Shown here one piece after another: positions 8,448 through 15,601 of a stretch of DNA of 22,397 bases; the first letter of the stretch is position 1; each line of letters starts with the position of its first letter. Location of the stretch: NCBI GenBank assembly GCA_014378085.1, contig JACMOJ010000432.1, forward strand, positions 1-22,397. Direction: 5' to 3'. Both the position numbers and the translations under genes were made by a program. Under the pieces are notes generated by a model, which was not told where the DNA came from, ran no database searches, and was given only the letters and a program-made list of their open reading frames with translations. The DNA is from Burkholderiales bacterium (GTDB taxonomy: Bacteria; Pseudomonadota; Gammaproteobacteria; Burkholderiales; Usitatibacteraceae).

Positions 8448-8487
8448 AAAAAAGCCTCGCTGGCGCCGGCCAGGCGAGGCTTTTTTT
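8448..8487. terminator. Strong bidirectional-type terminator
   Basis: GCCTCGC (8454-8460) pairs with GCGAGGC (8474-8480), flanked by AAAAAA on the left (8448-8453) and TTTTTTT on the right (8481-8487). The loop TGGCGCCGGCCAG can also pair in part. It ends the PRC-barrel transcript and, by its A-run, could stop transcripts arriving from the right on the minus strand. Confidence 0.92.
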
Positions 8488-8567
8488 CCACGTTAAATCT
8501 AGTGGGTGGGTCTCCAAAACCAATATGGAGCCGCGCGTTGGGGGCACGTGCTAAGTCTATGTGCTGA

Positions 8568-8606
8568 GGCCACATGTTGGGGCCACGTGTTGAGGCCACG
8601 TGTTGA
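8568..8606. repeat. 13-bp tandem repeat with a CACGTG core
   Basis: Three consecutive 13-base units: GGCCACATGTTGG (8568-8580), GGCCACGTGTTGA (8581-8593) and GGCCACGTGTTGA (8594-8606). Weaker related sequence (GGGGCACGTGCT, then TATGTGCTGA) precedes them from about 8540. The units hold the palindrome CACGTG or CATGTG. They lie in the 250-base space between the terminator at 8487 and the hypothetical gene ending at 8734. Confidence 0.75.
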
Positions 8607-8733
8607 TGCAACGTCCGGAAAGTGCTTGTTGAAAAATAAGCTCGCGGCAGTGGATAGTGAACTAGCTCACTTGCGGCCATTAGTGATCAAGCAATAGTTC
8701 TGCATTAGTGGTTCACACTTCTGTAACCGCAAC

Positions 8734-9063
8734 CTATCGCTTCATCTGCGTGTAAGTACTACCGACTACCGCGCCGCGATCGGTATCCTGCACTCCGCGC
8801 TCGATGTCGCGTACAGCTTGCTTCATTTTTTCGCTCGGCGGCGGTGTTGGCGTTAGCGCACCACCAAGCCTGCCAGAACTGTCTGCGGATTCGTCTCGCT
8901 CGAAGGGCAATTTCAAGCCCGGTACTTTATTCACGCCGCGCAATTTTTTAAGGCCAATGTTCGGATTGGGAACGATCTGTGGTTTATCCGATGGTGCCGT
9001 TTCCACATTGCCGTTGACAGCGCGCGCTGCAGTGCTGCTACCGATACTTAAGCGAGTTTTCAT
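8734..9063 (-). CDS. Hypothetical protein, 109 aa, Pro-rich and hydrophilic
   Basis: I do not recognise a family. The start at 9063 (MKTRLSIGSS) has AAGGAG about six bases upstream, which is a good reason to call a gene; the frame remains open to 9120 but without such a site. The product has no signal peptide or membrane segment. It is hydrophilic, with a middle section rich in Pro, Lys and Asn (KPQIVPNPNIGLKKLRGVNK), a PTPPPSEK stretch and a C-terminal half likely helical (MKQAVRDIERGVQDTDRG). It is the last gene of a minus-strand run of small envelope-type genes, 59 bases after the stop of the preceding membrane protein gene. Confidence 0.6.
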   Translation of the reverse strand: MKTRLSIGSSTAARAVNGNVETAPSDKPQIVPNPNIGLKKLRGVNKVPGLKLPFERDESADSSGRLGGALTPTPPPSEKMKQAVRDIERGVQDTDRGAVVGSTYTQMKR

Positions 9064-9122
9064 TTGGTGCTCCTTGGCGGTCGAGATAATCGAAATAGTC
9101 GAGAGGTGGAGGCGATTCAAGT

Positions 9123-9380
9123 TTATGATTTATCGCCTTGGCTGTCGTGAGCGGCATTTGATTTAATTGCACCGCGAATGTTCATTGCCGCCAGACCAAT
9201 TTGAAGCGCAATCAGCGCCGGCGCATCCGCACCCACCGCCCAAATAATCCAGAACGCATTGCTGAGAAGAAATATCCAAAAACCCACATTGCGTCGAGGC
9301 TTTTTGCTCGATGCGACGAGCCACGCGGCTAGCAAAGTGAGCGCCATTGCGGGCCACTGCATCAAATCGAAGGTGTCCAC
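9123..9380 (-). CDS. Small integral membrane protein, 85 aa
   Basis: The start codon is GTG at 9380 (GTG GAC ACC); an internal ATG six codons later is possible. The protein has three hydrophobic segments: MALTLLAAWLVASS, FWIFLLSNAFWIIWAVGA and LIALQIGLAAMNIRGA, with a basic loop SKKPRRN between the first two and a hydrophilic, charged C-terminal tail. Small proteins of this pattern occur in many proteobacteria as conserved hypotheticals and resemble one repeat of PnuC/SWEET-like transporters; that link is only a resemblance from memory. It lies 25 bases after the DUF2177 gene, so co-transcription is likely. No function can be assigned. Confidence 0.7.
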   Translation of the reverse strand: MDTFDLMQWPAMALTLLAAWLVASSKKPRRNVGFWIFLLSNAFWIIWAVGADAPALIALQIGLAAMNIRGAIKSNAAHDSQGDKS

Positions 9381-9405
9381 GATGACGTAATTTTCCGGTC
9401 ACGCG

Positions 9406-9804
9406 TCAATATTTGGTGAGCACGAGTCTGCCCACCGCTGCTGCAATCGTACTGACCAAAGTGCCCCACGCCATGTCAATGATCGATAGCCCAATCGGCC
9501 AATTTTTAAGTGTCGCCAAATTGGTGAGGTCGTAGGTGGCATAGGCGATGAAGCCAAACGCGGCGGCGGCAATCAGTGTCTTTTGCCAGCCTAGGTCGAT
9601 TTGGTTAGGGACAACGGCAAACATCATTAAACCAACTGCAAAGATGAGATAGAACAATATCGCCGCAATCACGTTTGGCCGATCAGCCATCAAGTGGCCG
9701 ATGCCACGCGCATAAATGGGCTTAGCGATCACGCCCAGCCAAATGAGATCAATGGCGACGATCACCACGACGGTCGCGGCATAGGCCAATAAATATTTAG
9801 TCAT
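9406..9804 (-). CDS. DUF2177 family membrane protein
   Basis: 132 residues from the ATG at 9804 (MTKYLLAYAATVVVIVAIDL). It has four hydrophobic segments, with the typical IDLIWLGVIAKPIYARGIGHLM block after the first, AAILFYLIFAVGLMMFAV as the second, AAAAFGFIAYATYDLTNLATLKNWP as the third and MAWGTLVSTIAAAVG as the last. The motifs Y-x-x-x-[IL]-GHL and YATYDLTNxATL are hallmarks of DUF2177, an inner-membrane family of unknown role. The ribosome binding site is weak (GGAACATCAGC before ATG). It follows the dehydrogenase-like gene by 28 bases, so the two are probably transcribed together. The frame is open upstream into the neighbouring gene, but that part is antisense-like noise. Confidence 0.88.
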   Translation of the reverse strand: MTKYLLAYAATVVVIVAIDLIWLGVIAKPIYARGIGHLMADRPNVIAAILFYLIFAVGLMMFAVVPNQIDLGWQKTLIAAAAFGFIAYATYDLTNLATLKNWPIGLSIIDMAWGTLVSTIAAAVGRLVLTKY

Positions 9805-9832
9805 GCTGATGTTCCATTGTTGAAGTTGTTGA

Positions 9833-11182
9833 TCACTTAGGGGAGTCCACTTCAACACGCCAGATAATGTTGCCGACATCATCGGCAACGAGCAGCGCAC
9901 CTCTGACGTCAATAGCCACACCAACCGGGCGGCCGTATGCGGTTTTAGCGTCGCTCAAAAAGCCGGTCAGTACATCCACCGGAATATTGCTGGCGGGCTT
10001 GCCGTCTTTAAAAGGTACAAATACCACTTTGTAGCCGCTGTGTGGGCGACGATTCCACGAGCCATGTTGGCCGATGAACATTCCATTGGCAAATTGAGAA
10101 GATAGCCGACTACCCAGCGATGAGGCCAAACCGAGCGGGGCGGTATGCGCACCCAGTGCGTAATCAGGGGCACGCGCGGTGGCCACCAACGCGGGCTGCG
10201 GTGGCGTCACGCGTGTATCAACATGTTGGCCGTAATAGCTGTACGGCCAACCGTAGAACGCACCATCCACCACCGATGTCAGATAGTCCGGCACGAGGTC
10301 GCTACCAAGTTCGTCACGCTCGTTGACCACGGTCCAAAGTTGGGTACCGCTAGGGGCCCATGCCATTCCGACCGGATTACGCAGCCCAGTGGCAAAGAGC
10401 CGCATTGCGCCGGTCTTTATGTCGATCTCGTGGATCGCCGCACGATTTCCTTCAACGGCCATTCCACTCTCCGCTACATTGCTGTTTGACCCCACCGTCA
10501 CGTACAGTTTTCTTCCATCCGTGCTGGCAATAATATTTTTGGTCCAATGATGGTTGATCGGCCCCGCAGGGAGGTCGACGACCTTGATCGGCGCGCTGGA
10601 AATGCGCGTGTCGCCGGTCTGATAGGCAAAGCGTACAACCGCATCAGAGTTCGCGACATACAGCTGGTCTCCTATCAGCGCCATGCCCAACGGCGAATTG
10701 AGGCCATCTAACAGCACCGTACGCACGTCAGCGACACCGCTGCCGTTGCTGTCGCGCAAAAGTGTGATGCGGTTTGCGCTCGGCGTTCCAGCGCCAGCGA
10801 ACTTCATCGCCATACGCATTGCGAAACCCTTAAGTCCCGGGCTATCGTCAGGCTTCGCTGGCGCGTTGGTTTCTGCAACAAGGACGTCCCCATTGGGCAG
10901 CACGTACAGCCAGCGCGGATGGTCCAAGTTTGCCGCGAACGCGGTGACCTTTAGTCCGCTCGCAGGCGTCGGCGTGACACCCTGCGGCCAGCCTGCCGCT
11001 CGCGCGACGTTAACGGTCGGGATCAGTGTCGGGTTCGGCGCCGGCAACAAAGGCTGCGCGCCGACACCTGCCGAAAGCGGTAGCTTTGCGATATCGCCGC
11101 ACGCGCCGACGAGCGCGCATAGCATCACAGCCGCGAGCCCGATAAAAACGCGAGCGCTGGTACTCGCCATCTGCGACATCAT
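9833..11182 (-). CDS. PQQ-type sorbosone/glucose dehydrogenase-like lipoprotein
   Basis: 449 residues (or 446 from the in-frame codons just after). The N terminus is a lipoprotein signal: hydrophobic core [17 protein letters not shown] with Cys at about 28, so the mature protein is probably lipid-anchored in the periplasm. The rest is a six-bladed beta-propeller of the soluble glucose/L-sorbosone dehydrogenase family: [50 protein letters not shown] with the His expected near the PQQ pocket, [24 protein letters not shown], the [10 protein letters not shown] block and [21 protein letters not shown] near the C terminus. These proteins oxidise sugars or sugar-like alcohols with pyrroloquinoline quinone; many members have no proven substrate. 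Catalytic function is inference. Its ATG overlaps the stop of a short upstream frame (ATGATG context). Confidence 0.88.
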   Translation of the reverse strand: MMSQMASTSARVFIGLAAVMLCALVGACGDIAKLPLSAGVGAQPLLPAPNPTLIPTVNVARAAGWPQGVTPTPASGLKVTAFAANLDHPRWLYVLPNGDVLVAETNAPAKPDDSPGLKGFAMRMAMKFAGAGTPSANRITLLRDSNGSGVADVRTVLLDGLNSPLGMALIGDQLYVANSDAVVRFAYQTGDTRISSAPIKVVDLPAGPINHHWTKNIIASTDGRKLYVTVGSNSNVAESGMAVEGNRAAIHEIDIKTGAMRLFATGLRNPVGMAWAPSGTQLWTVVNERDELGSDLVPDYLTSVVDGAFYGWPYSYYGQHVDTRVTPPQPALVATARAPDYALGAHTAPLGLASSLGSRLSSQFANGMFIGQHGSWNRRPHSGYKVVFVPFKDGKPASNIPVDVLTGFLSDAKTAYGRPVGVAIDVRGALLVADDVGNIIWRVEVDSPK

Positions 11183-11361
11183 TGCCGCTGAGGCGTACCC
11201 ACGACGGCTGGGATGGCCGCAGGGTTGGCCACGTGGTTGACTTTGAGGTACGCGGCCAAATTCAGTTCATTCGGAACTGGACAACAGCTACGACCATCGC
11301 CCAGTATCCTCGGTGGTCGAGGTCCAAACAACGCTACCCGCACGCGCATGATCGGACTCAA
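11179..11361 (-). CDS. Possible short coding frame coupled to the dehydrogenase-like gene
   Basis: A 60-codon frame fills the whole gap between the collagen-like lipoprotein gene (stop 11371) and the dehydrogenase-like gene (start 11182). It starts with TTG at 11361, or ATG at 11349, and its TGA overlaps the next ATG by four bases (ATGA). The product (with [19 protein letters not shown] in the middle) matches nothing I know, and no Shine-Dalgarno sequence is visible. The overlap could mark a small leader peptide for translational coupling or be chance. I rate it as doubtful. Confidence 0.25.
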   Translation of the reverse strand: MSPIMRVRVALFGPRPPRILGDGRSCCPVPNELNLAAYLKVNHVANPAAIPAVVGTPQRQ

Positions 11362-11370
11362 CGTACCGCG

Positions 11371-11613
11371 CTAGTTGGATCTCGGTGGCGGAGGTGCCGG
11401 GACCACCACGATGGTGGTGCCATCAGCGTTTTTGCCTGGCTCACCTTTTTGTCCTTCTCTACCCGCTGCGCCGACTTCGCCCGGCGGGCCCGCGGGGCCA
11501 GGAACGACGACCGTGGTCGGTTGGGGAGGTGGCACATTCACCACCGTTGGCTTGTCGCAACCGACAATGGAAATACTGGCTAATGCTGCTGCGATTGAGA
11601 TTGCATACTTCAT
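11371..11613 (-). CDS. Small lipoprotein with a collagen-like Gly-X-Y segment
   Basis: 80 residues, start ATG 11613 with AAGGAAG four bases upstream. The N terminus is a lipoprotein signal (MKYAISIAAALASISIVGC, Cys 19). After a Pro/Val linker (KPTVVNVPPPQPTTVVVPG) come about eight Gly-X-Y triplets: GPA GPP GEV GAA GRE, then GQK GEP GKN, followed by ADGTTIVVVPAPPPP. Such collagen-like tracts can form trimeric triple helices; GPP, GEP and GQK are typical bacterial triplets that stabilise the helix without hydroxyproline. The protein would be a very short lipid-anchored stalk in the periplasm or at the surface. It sits between a glycine-zipper gene and the dehydrogenase-like lipoprotein gene. 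Function unknown. Confidence 0.82.
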   Translation of the reverse strand: MKYAISIAAALASISIVGCDKPTVVNVPPPQPTTVVVPGPAGPPGEVGAAGREGQKGEPGKNADGTTIVVVPAPPPPRSN

Positions 11614-11695
11614 ACGACTTCCTTTAGATTGGGGTGGGTTCAGACGATATACGGAGGTGTTGCGACCGCCGACGGTGGCCGTAACGAGGAGGCGG

Positions 11696-12205
11696 TTAAC
11701 GCGTTGTACTCAAGCGCTGGTCGACGCGGTTCCATGCCGCGCGCGCGGCAGAGCGAACGTCGATCCACGACGGGTCCACTTCACTCTTGGAGGCGTTGTA
11801 GTCGGTGAAAAGGTCCGCTTCGGCGGCTTCGAAGGTTCGTCCATCATGGCGAACACGCCCTTCCCAGCCAGCGCGAAAGCCCGGTGCGTAGTAGGCAAAA
11901 TCGCGGCCCTGAGTGTAGTAAGGTTCGCGAATGAAAGTTTCTCTCCAAAATGTTTCTTCAGCGGTTGGGTTCACGGCTTCACCCGCGCTGCTGCCAGTCA
12001 GCCCACCCGCCACCGCGCCGACCGTCGCACCAATAACGCTACCGATTGGTCCGCCAAACGCCATCCCAACCGCGGCACCGGCGAGGCCACCCGATGCGGC
12101 TCCGACGCCGGTGCCGATCGGATGTGCACCTGGCGTTCCCGAAATCGGGTCGCGGTTCAAATCAGCGTCGTTGGTGACAACTGTTTTTGTAACAATTTGG
12201 TTCAT
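11696..12205 (-). CDS. Glycine-zipper domain protein, 169 aa
   Basis: Starts at ATG 12205 with GAGGA about eight bases upstream. The N terminus is hydrophilic with no classical signal peptide, and holds the block DPISGTPGAHPIGTGVGAA. A glycine-zipper region follows (AAVGMAFGGPIGSVIGATVG, then AVAGGLTGSSAGEAVNPTAE), made of small residues with Gly every four, and then a polar C-terminal half with many aromatic residues (FWRETFIREPYYTQGRDFAY, YAPGFRAGWEGR). I know this layout from conserved hypothetical proteins of Burkholderiales and relatives; they have no defined function. Glycine zippers pack helices in membranes, so membrane association is likely. It is 82 bases upstream of the collagen-like lipoprotein gene on the same strand. 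Confidence 0.85.
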   Translation of the reverse strand: MNQIVTKTVVTNDADLNRDPISGTPGAHPIGTGVGAASGGLAGAAVGMAFGGPIGSVIGATVGAVAGGLTGSSAGEAVNPTAEETFWRETFIREPYYTQGRDFAYYAPGFRAGWEGRVRHDGRTFEAAEADLFTDYNASKSEVDPSWIDVRSAARAAWNRVDQRLSTTR

Positions 12206-12492
12206 TTATATATCCTCAGCAAAAGGGTGTTAATCGTCTTGGAAATCAAGGCCCAGCAATGGCATTCCTCGGGGCGGACGTTTAGAGGGAGACTAGCGGG
12301 CAAGTTGGCATACGTCTGTTCGACACCGAACGCAAACGCAAAAACTTTTGCTGCTAGGATAGAAAGACCAGCGCGGCTGTTTTGGATCTTTGGCGTCGCG
12401 CTGATCATTCTTGTCATGCTTGTCATTCTTGTCCCTTCTCTCGCTCCTGTCGTTACCTTTGCCGGGCCCACAATTGGTTCGATCAATGCGAT
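12206..12492. other. Intergenic region with a short 9-bp triplicate
   Basis: About 290 bases between the glycine-zipper gene and the end of the decayed gene. It contains three 9-bp units, CATTCTTGT, CATGCTTGT and CATTCTTGT (12406-12432). On the plus strand the frame ending at 12556 shows a hydrophobic stretch (LFWIFGVALIILVMLVILVP) but has no plausible start codon or ribosome binding site, so I do not call a gene. Confidence 0.5.
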
Positions 12493-13410
12493 TTATGTCT
12501 TAATCGCGGGTGGCATCGCGTCATTGCCGGGTCGCGGTGCGGAGGCGCGGGTCTGATCGACGACAGCACCGCACTTGTTACGCTCACTAGGCGAGTTACA
12601 CTCATCGCGCGCATTACATTCACCACGCTCATTTCGCTCGCTGCGGTCATTGCGTTCACCTATGCTCGCCGCAGTCATTACGTTCACCTACGCTCGCTGC
12701 GGTCATTACGTTCACTGCGGTCATTACGTTCACTGCGCTCATTGCGCTCACCACGCTCACCGCGTTCACCGCGTTCACTGCGCTCCCGTGCGGACTTGTT
12801 ACCCCCCGACCATTGCTGTCGATACTAGTCGCGCACCACCGGCTCCCGCGGTTGGTAGCGGTAATGCTGCTCGTGAATGGTCTGACGTTGGTCCTGCCTC
12901 GGGTACCGATCACCACGGTACTGCGACTGATAGCGCGGTAGCGGCGCAACAGATGCGTTTGACCGGCGGTCCCGACGATTCCAACCGTTGCGACGTTGCT
13001 CCCAATCGCGTCCCCAGTGTTCACCCCATCGCGGCGCGTCATCACGCTGCCAAGTGCGAAAACAGACGGGCGGTCGACGGTTAGCGCACTGGAATTCTAA
13101 GCACGTGCGGCGGCGCGTCGTACTGACTCACGTCATTCCACGACCGGTTGTACCAATCGCTCGCTTACCAGATGTCGTCGCGGAACACCCAATACACGCC
13201 GTCGTAGAAAAAATAGTTTGAGTCCACGCCCGGCGCGTATTACACCGGATAGCCGGGCATCCGAACCAAGTTCGGATACGACGGCACGTTGATGCCGATG
13301 CTGAAGCCCGGCGCGTCGTCGCCCAAACTAAAGCTTGATTGCGCTACGGCAATGGGTGCAATAGACAAAATAGGCAGCAATGCCGCGAGTATTAGGGGGC
13401 GAATCTGCAT
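12493..13410 (-). pseudogene. Decayed gene for a secreted, Tyr/Trp- and Arg-rich conserved protein
   Basis: The ATG at 13410 begins a good signal peptide (MQIRPLILAALLPILSIAPI, cleavage near AVAQ). Reading on, the frame carries family-like sequence through stops: NVPSYPNLVRMPGYPV, TAA at 13242, YAPGVDSNYFFYDGVYWVF, RDDIW, TAA at 13167, ASDWYNRSWNDVSQYD, PHVLRIPVR, TAA at 13083. A shift of frame is then needed (about two bases missing compared with an expected Tyr-Tyr), after which RRPPV, RDDAPRWGEHWGRDWEQRR and RYQPREPVVRD continue to TAG at 12827. A tail of Arg-[Ser/Gly/Asn]-[Glu/Asp] triplets runs to TGA at 12686, where one extra base breaks the frame again, and the remnant ends at TAA 12493. 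The intact family is one I recall as secreted proteins of proteobacteria with unknown function. Four stops plus two shifts make this a dead gene rather than a sequencing slip. Confidence 0.85.
12570..12788 (-). repeat. Degenerate 9-bp tandem repeat coding Arg-X-acidic triplets
   Basis: On the minus strand about 24 units of the form CGN-RRT-GAN follow one another, for example CGCAGTGAA, CGTAATGAC, CGCGGTGAG. They code Arg followed by Ser, Gly or Asn and then Glu or Asp. Units near 12788 are regular; towards 12570 they pick up changes such as CGT to TGT and CGC to CAT, as expected from CpG decay. It is the tail of the pseudogene. Confidence 0.85.
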
Positions 13411-13586
13411 GTGGATCTTTAGTAGGCATTCGACACGCACCTGCGTTTAGTGGGTCGCATAGTAGGCCCTTAGTGTCCACCTGGGTGGGCAATAAGCTTG
13501 GGGCAACAATTGGGGCCGCAACGCAGCACTCGTCAAGACCACGCTCTGCTGGGAACCCCTGCTGGCTCCATTTAGTACATCGCCAT

Positions 13587-13630
13587 TTGGCGGGCATCTC
13601 CAAGCAAAAACGCTTGGAGATGCCCGCCAA
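13587..13630. repeat. Perfect 19-bp inverted repeat with a 6-base loop
   Basis: TTGGCGGGCATCTCCAAGC (13587-13605) is followed by AAAAAC and then its exact reverse complement at 13612-13630. There is no T-run directly after either arm, so it is not a classical terminator. It lies 64 bases after the stop of the DUF2383 gene and about 180 bases upstream of the pseudogene start, in a 283-base region without genes. It may act as a transcription end with Rho, an RNA-stabilising stem or a small RNA structure, or be a palindromic insertion. Confidence 0.9.
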
Positions 13631-13693
13631 TAAACGAGTTTTAGGCTTTTTACCGTTGCGCTTTGCAAGCGTTGGCAATTGTCATGCAATGCG

Positions 13694-14161
13694 CTACTCG
13701 GCGCTTGCCGCAGCAAGTTGTTTGCGATCATTGCGCAGCTTGCGAACGCGGTCGTGGTTCGCTTTGGCACCTTCGTACTGCTTTTGCACAAGTACTCTGA
13801 CGTGTTCGGGCAGTGGCTCCTTGAGCGCGTCGCGGTAGCGATCTAGCGCCGCATCTTCGGCACTTTCACATTCCTCTAGCACCGCAAGGTCATCGTTACT
13901 GGTAACTGCCGTTTTGATGTTAATCCAAGTGCGATGCAATGCACCTCCTATGCTGCCGTGTTCAGCAGCTTGACCGCCGTGGTGAACGACCTCGACATTC
14001 AATTCACGGACCGCTTCGTTACAGCCCTGAACGCGGGTAGTGAAATAGGCTTTCAACATCGAGTCTTTCGCGCCCTCAGCGCAGGTTTGGAAACCAGCGG
14101 CACCGTCGCGCGAGGTTTCGATCAGATCGTTTAGCACGCTTACAATTTTAGTATTTTCCAT
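13694..14161 (-). CDS. DUF2383 (PA2169-type) four-helix-bundle protein
   Basis: 155 residues from ATG 14161, with AAAGAG about seven bases upstream. The sequence is typical of the ferritin-like DUF2383 family: VSVLNDLIETSRDGAAGFQT opens helix one, then CAEGAKDSMLKAYFTTRVQG, HGGQAAEHGSIGGALHRTWI, a NIKTAVTSNDDLAVLEECES block and EDAALDRYRDALKEPLPEHV, then a long charged C-terminal helix ending in RKLRNDRKQ. Members are about 150 residues and predicted to be four-helix bundles; they are often linked to stress or stationary phase, with no proven activity. The protein is cytoplasmic. The gene is divergent from the lipid transport operon, sharing the 212-base space 14162-14373. Confidence 0.92.
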   Translation of the reverse strand: MENTKIVSVLNDLIETSRDGAAGFQTCAEGAKDSMLKAYFTTRVQGCNEAVRELNVEVVHHGGQAAEHGSIGGALHRTWINIKTAVTSNDDLAVLEECESAEDAALDRYRDALKEPLPEHVRVLVQKQYEGAKANHDRVRKLRNDRKQLAAASAE

Positions 14162-14373
14162 TTGGAACTCTTTGCGATAGTTGGTCGGAACTCATGCTGC
14201 GGCCGGTTGCGATGACCGTCTGTTCTAAAGCCCACACAGCGCATTGCAATATGCATATGCGGACCACGCTCAACGTGCACGCTTGCGCGCAATCTCCACC
14301 ATACCGTCCGAAACCCGCCAGTGCGCTTGCGTACATACCCGCCAAACTAATTTGGATAGGCTCTTGCTCGTCT

Positions 14374-15600
14374 ATGACCTCGCCGCCAAACCAACCCACG
14401 CCACCCGTCACATCCGCGGCGATCTCGCAAACATCGTCGGACACCCTCATTTTGTCCGGCAGCTGGACCGCGCGCGGGATTGGCGCAGCAAGTACCACAA
14501 TGGATACCATAGCGGTTAACACAGCGGGTAACACAGCGGCTGCCAGCAAGGCTGATCTGCTGCTGCACCAGCTTGAATCGATACACATCGCAGCGAACAC
14601 TAACGCGATCGCAGATGGCACCAATATTGACGCGATGGATACAGCCGGTGCCTGGCTGCTACAGAAGATGTTGCTACGATTACGCGGCGAGGGATCAGTA
14701 ATCGTTTTAGAAAATTTGCAGTTGCGCTTTCAAAAGCTGCTGGATGTGGTCGCTACGCAGGTGGCCGAACAAGCCACGAAGCCGGTCCCGATCGCCGCGC
14801 GGCCGCCGACAATACTAGCGCGTGTGGGCATCGCAAATATCGCGGTGTTCGAAGAAGCGATCGCGCTGCTCGCATTCATTGGCCAGAACACGCTGGCATT
14901 CGCTAGCAGCGTGAAAGAGCCCGCGCGAATCCGCTGGCGACCGATCTTGTTTAACATTCGCAGCGCTGGCTTCGACGCGCTGCCCATCGTTGGTCTACTG
15001 TCGTTTCTGCTCGGTATCGTCGTCGCCTATCAAGGCGCAGACCAGCTCAGGCAATACGGCGCAAATATCTTCATTGCTGATCTAATCGGCTTGTCGATGT
15101 TGCGCGAGTTTGCACCGCTAATCACCGCGATCATCATCGCCGGGCGCTCTGGGTCCGCATATGCCGCCCAGATCGGCACCATGACGGTAACCGAAGAGAT
15201 TGATGCCATGCGCACCATTGGCATCCCGCCGCTCGAATTGCTGGTGCTGCCGAAAGTAATTGCATTGGTTATTGCCATGCCGCTGCTAACGCTGTTCGCG
15301 GACGTGCTGGGGGTGTCTGGCGGGATGATCATGGCGCGCGTACAACTTGGCGTGAGCTATAGCGAGTTTTTGGATCGCTTCGTCAAAGCCGTTAGCACTA
15401 CCTCCTATCTAGTGGGTATCGGCAAAGCGCCAGTGTTTGCATTCATCATTGCCCTCGTCGGCTGCTTCCAAGGCTTTCGTACCAAGGGCGGCGCGGATAG
15501 CGTTGGTCGCCAAACTACCCGCAGCGTCGTTCAATCGATTTTTTTAGTGATCGTCGCGGATGCGCTTTTTTCGATCGCCTTCAGCGCGCTGGATCTCTGA
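14374..15600 (+). CDS. mlaE: Lipid ABC transporter permease with fused N-terminal STAS domain (MlaE family)
   Basis: 408 residues from ATG 14374. The frame is open to 14194, but that stretch (Cys/His/Arg-rich) is not protein-like; the chosen start has only a weak GGATAGG about 12 bases upstream. Residues about 15-125 form a STAS-like domain, with the typical DAMDTAGAWLLQKML core, which replaces the separate MlaB protein of Escherichia coli. The permease part (about 155-408) has the MlaE block ALPIVGLLSFLLGIVVAYQG, then LREFAPLITAIIIAGRSGSA, AAQIGTMTVTEEIDAMRTIG (the coupling region EEIDA), VLPKVIALVIAMPLLTLFAD and GCFQGFRTKGGADSVG near the end. It is an inner-membrane permease moving phospholipids between the inner membrane and periplasmic MCE proteins. 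It heads a four-gene operon, with one base between its stop and the ATPase start. Confidence 0.93.
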   Translation: MTSPPNQPTPPVTSAAISQTSSDTLILSGSWTARGIGAASTTMDTIAVNTAGNTAAASKADLLLHQLESIHIAANTNAIADGTNIDAMDTAGAWLLQKMLLRLRGEGSVIVLENLQLRFQKLLDVVATQVAEQATKPVPIAARPPTILARVGIANIAVFEEAIALLAFIGQNTLAFASSVKEPARIRWRPILFNIRSAGFDALPIVGLLSFLLGIVVAYQGADQLRQYGANIFIADLIGLSMLREFAPLITAIIIAGRSGSAYAAQIGTMTVTEEIDAMRTIGIPPLELLVLPKVIALVIAMPLLTLFADVLGVSGGMIMARVQLGVSYSEFLDRFVKAVSTTSYLVGIGKAPVFAFIIALVGCFQGFRTKGGADSVGRQTTRSVVQSIFLVIVADALFSIAFSALDL

Positions 15601-15601
15601 T

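Noticed and set aside
11375..12556. 393-codon open frame on the plus strand
   Set aside because: It lies opposite the collagen-like and glycine-zipper genes, which have ribosome binding sites and family features. Its product is a low-complexity antisense translation; the hydrophobic end has no nearby start.
12570..12788. CRISPR-like array
   Set aside because: Units are 9 bases with no spacers and fit a coding repeat; no cas genes nearby.
12382..13084. Plus-strand frames with RSLRSLRSL-type repeats
   Set aside because: They are the reverse reading of the 9-bp repeat in the decayed gene; the minus strand gives the family-like sequence.
12493..13410. Reassignment of TAA to Tyr as an explanation of the stops
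   Set aside because: Frame breaks also exist in the same gene, a TAG and a TGA occur as well, and neighbouring genes use TAA as a normal stop.
14148..14624. 158-codon minus-strand frame opposite the start of mlaE
   Set aside because: Overlaps the DUF2383 start and the STAS domain; hydrophobic parts arise from the antisense of Ala- and Thr-rich coding sequence.
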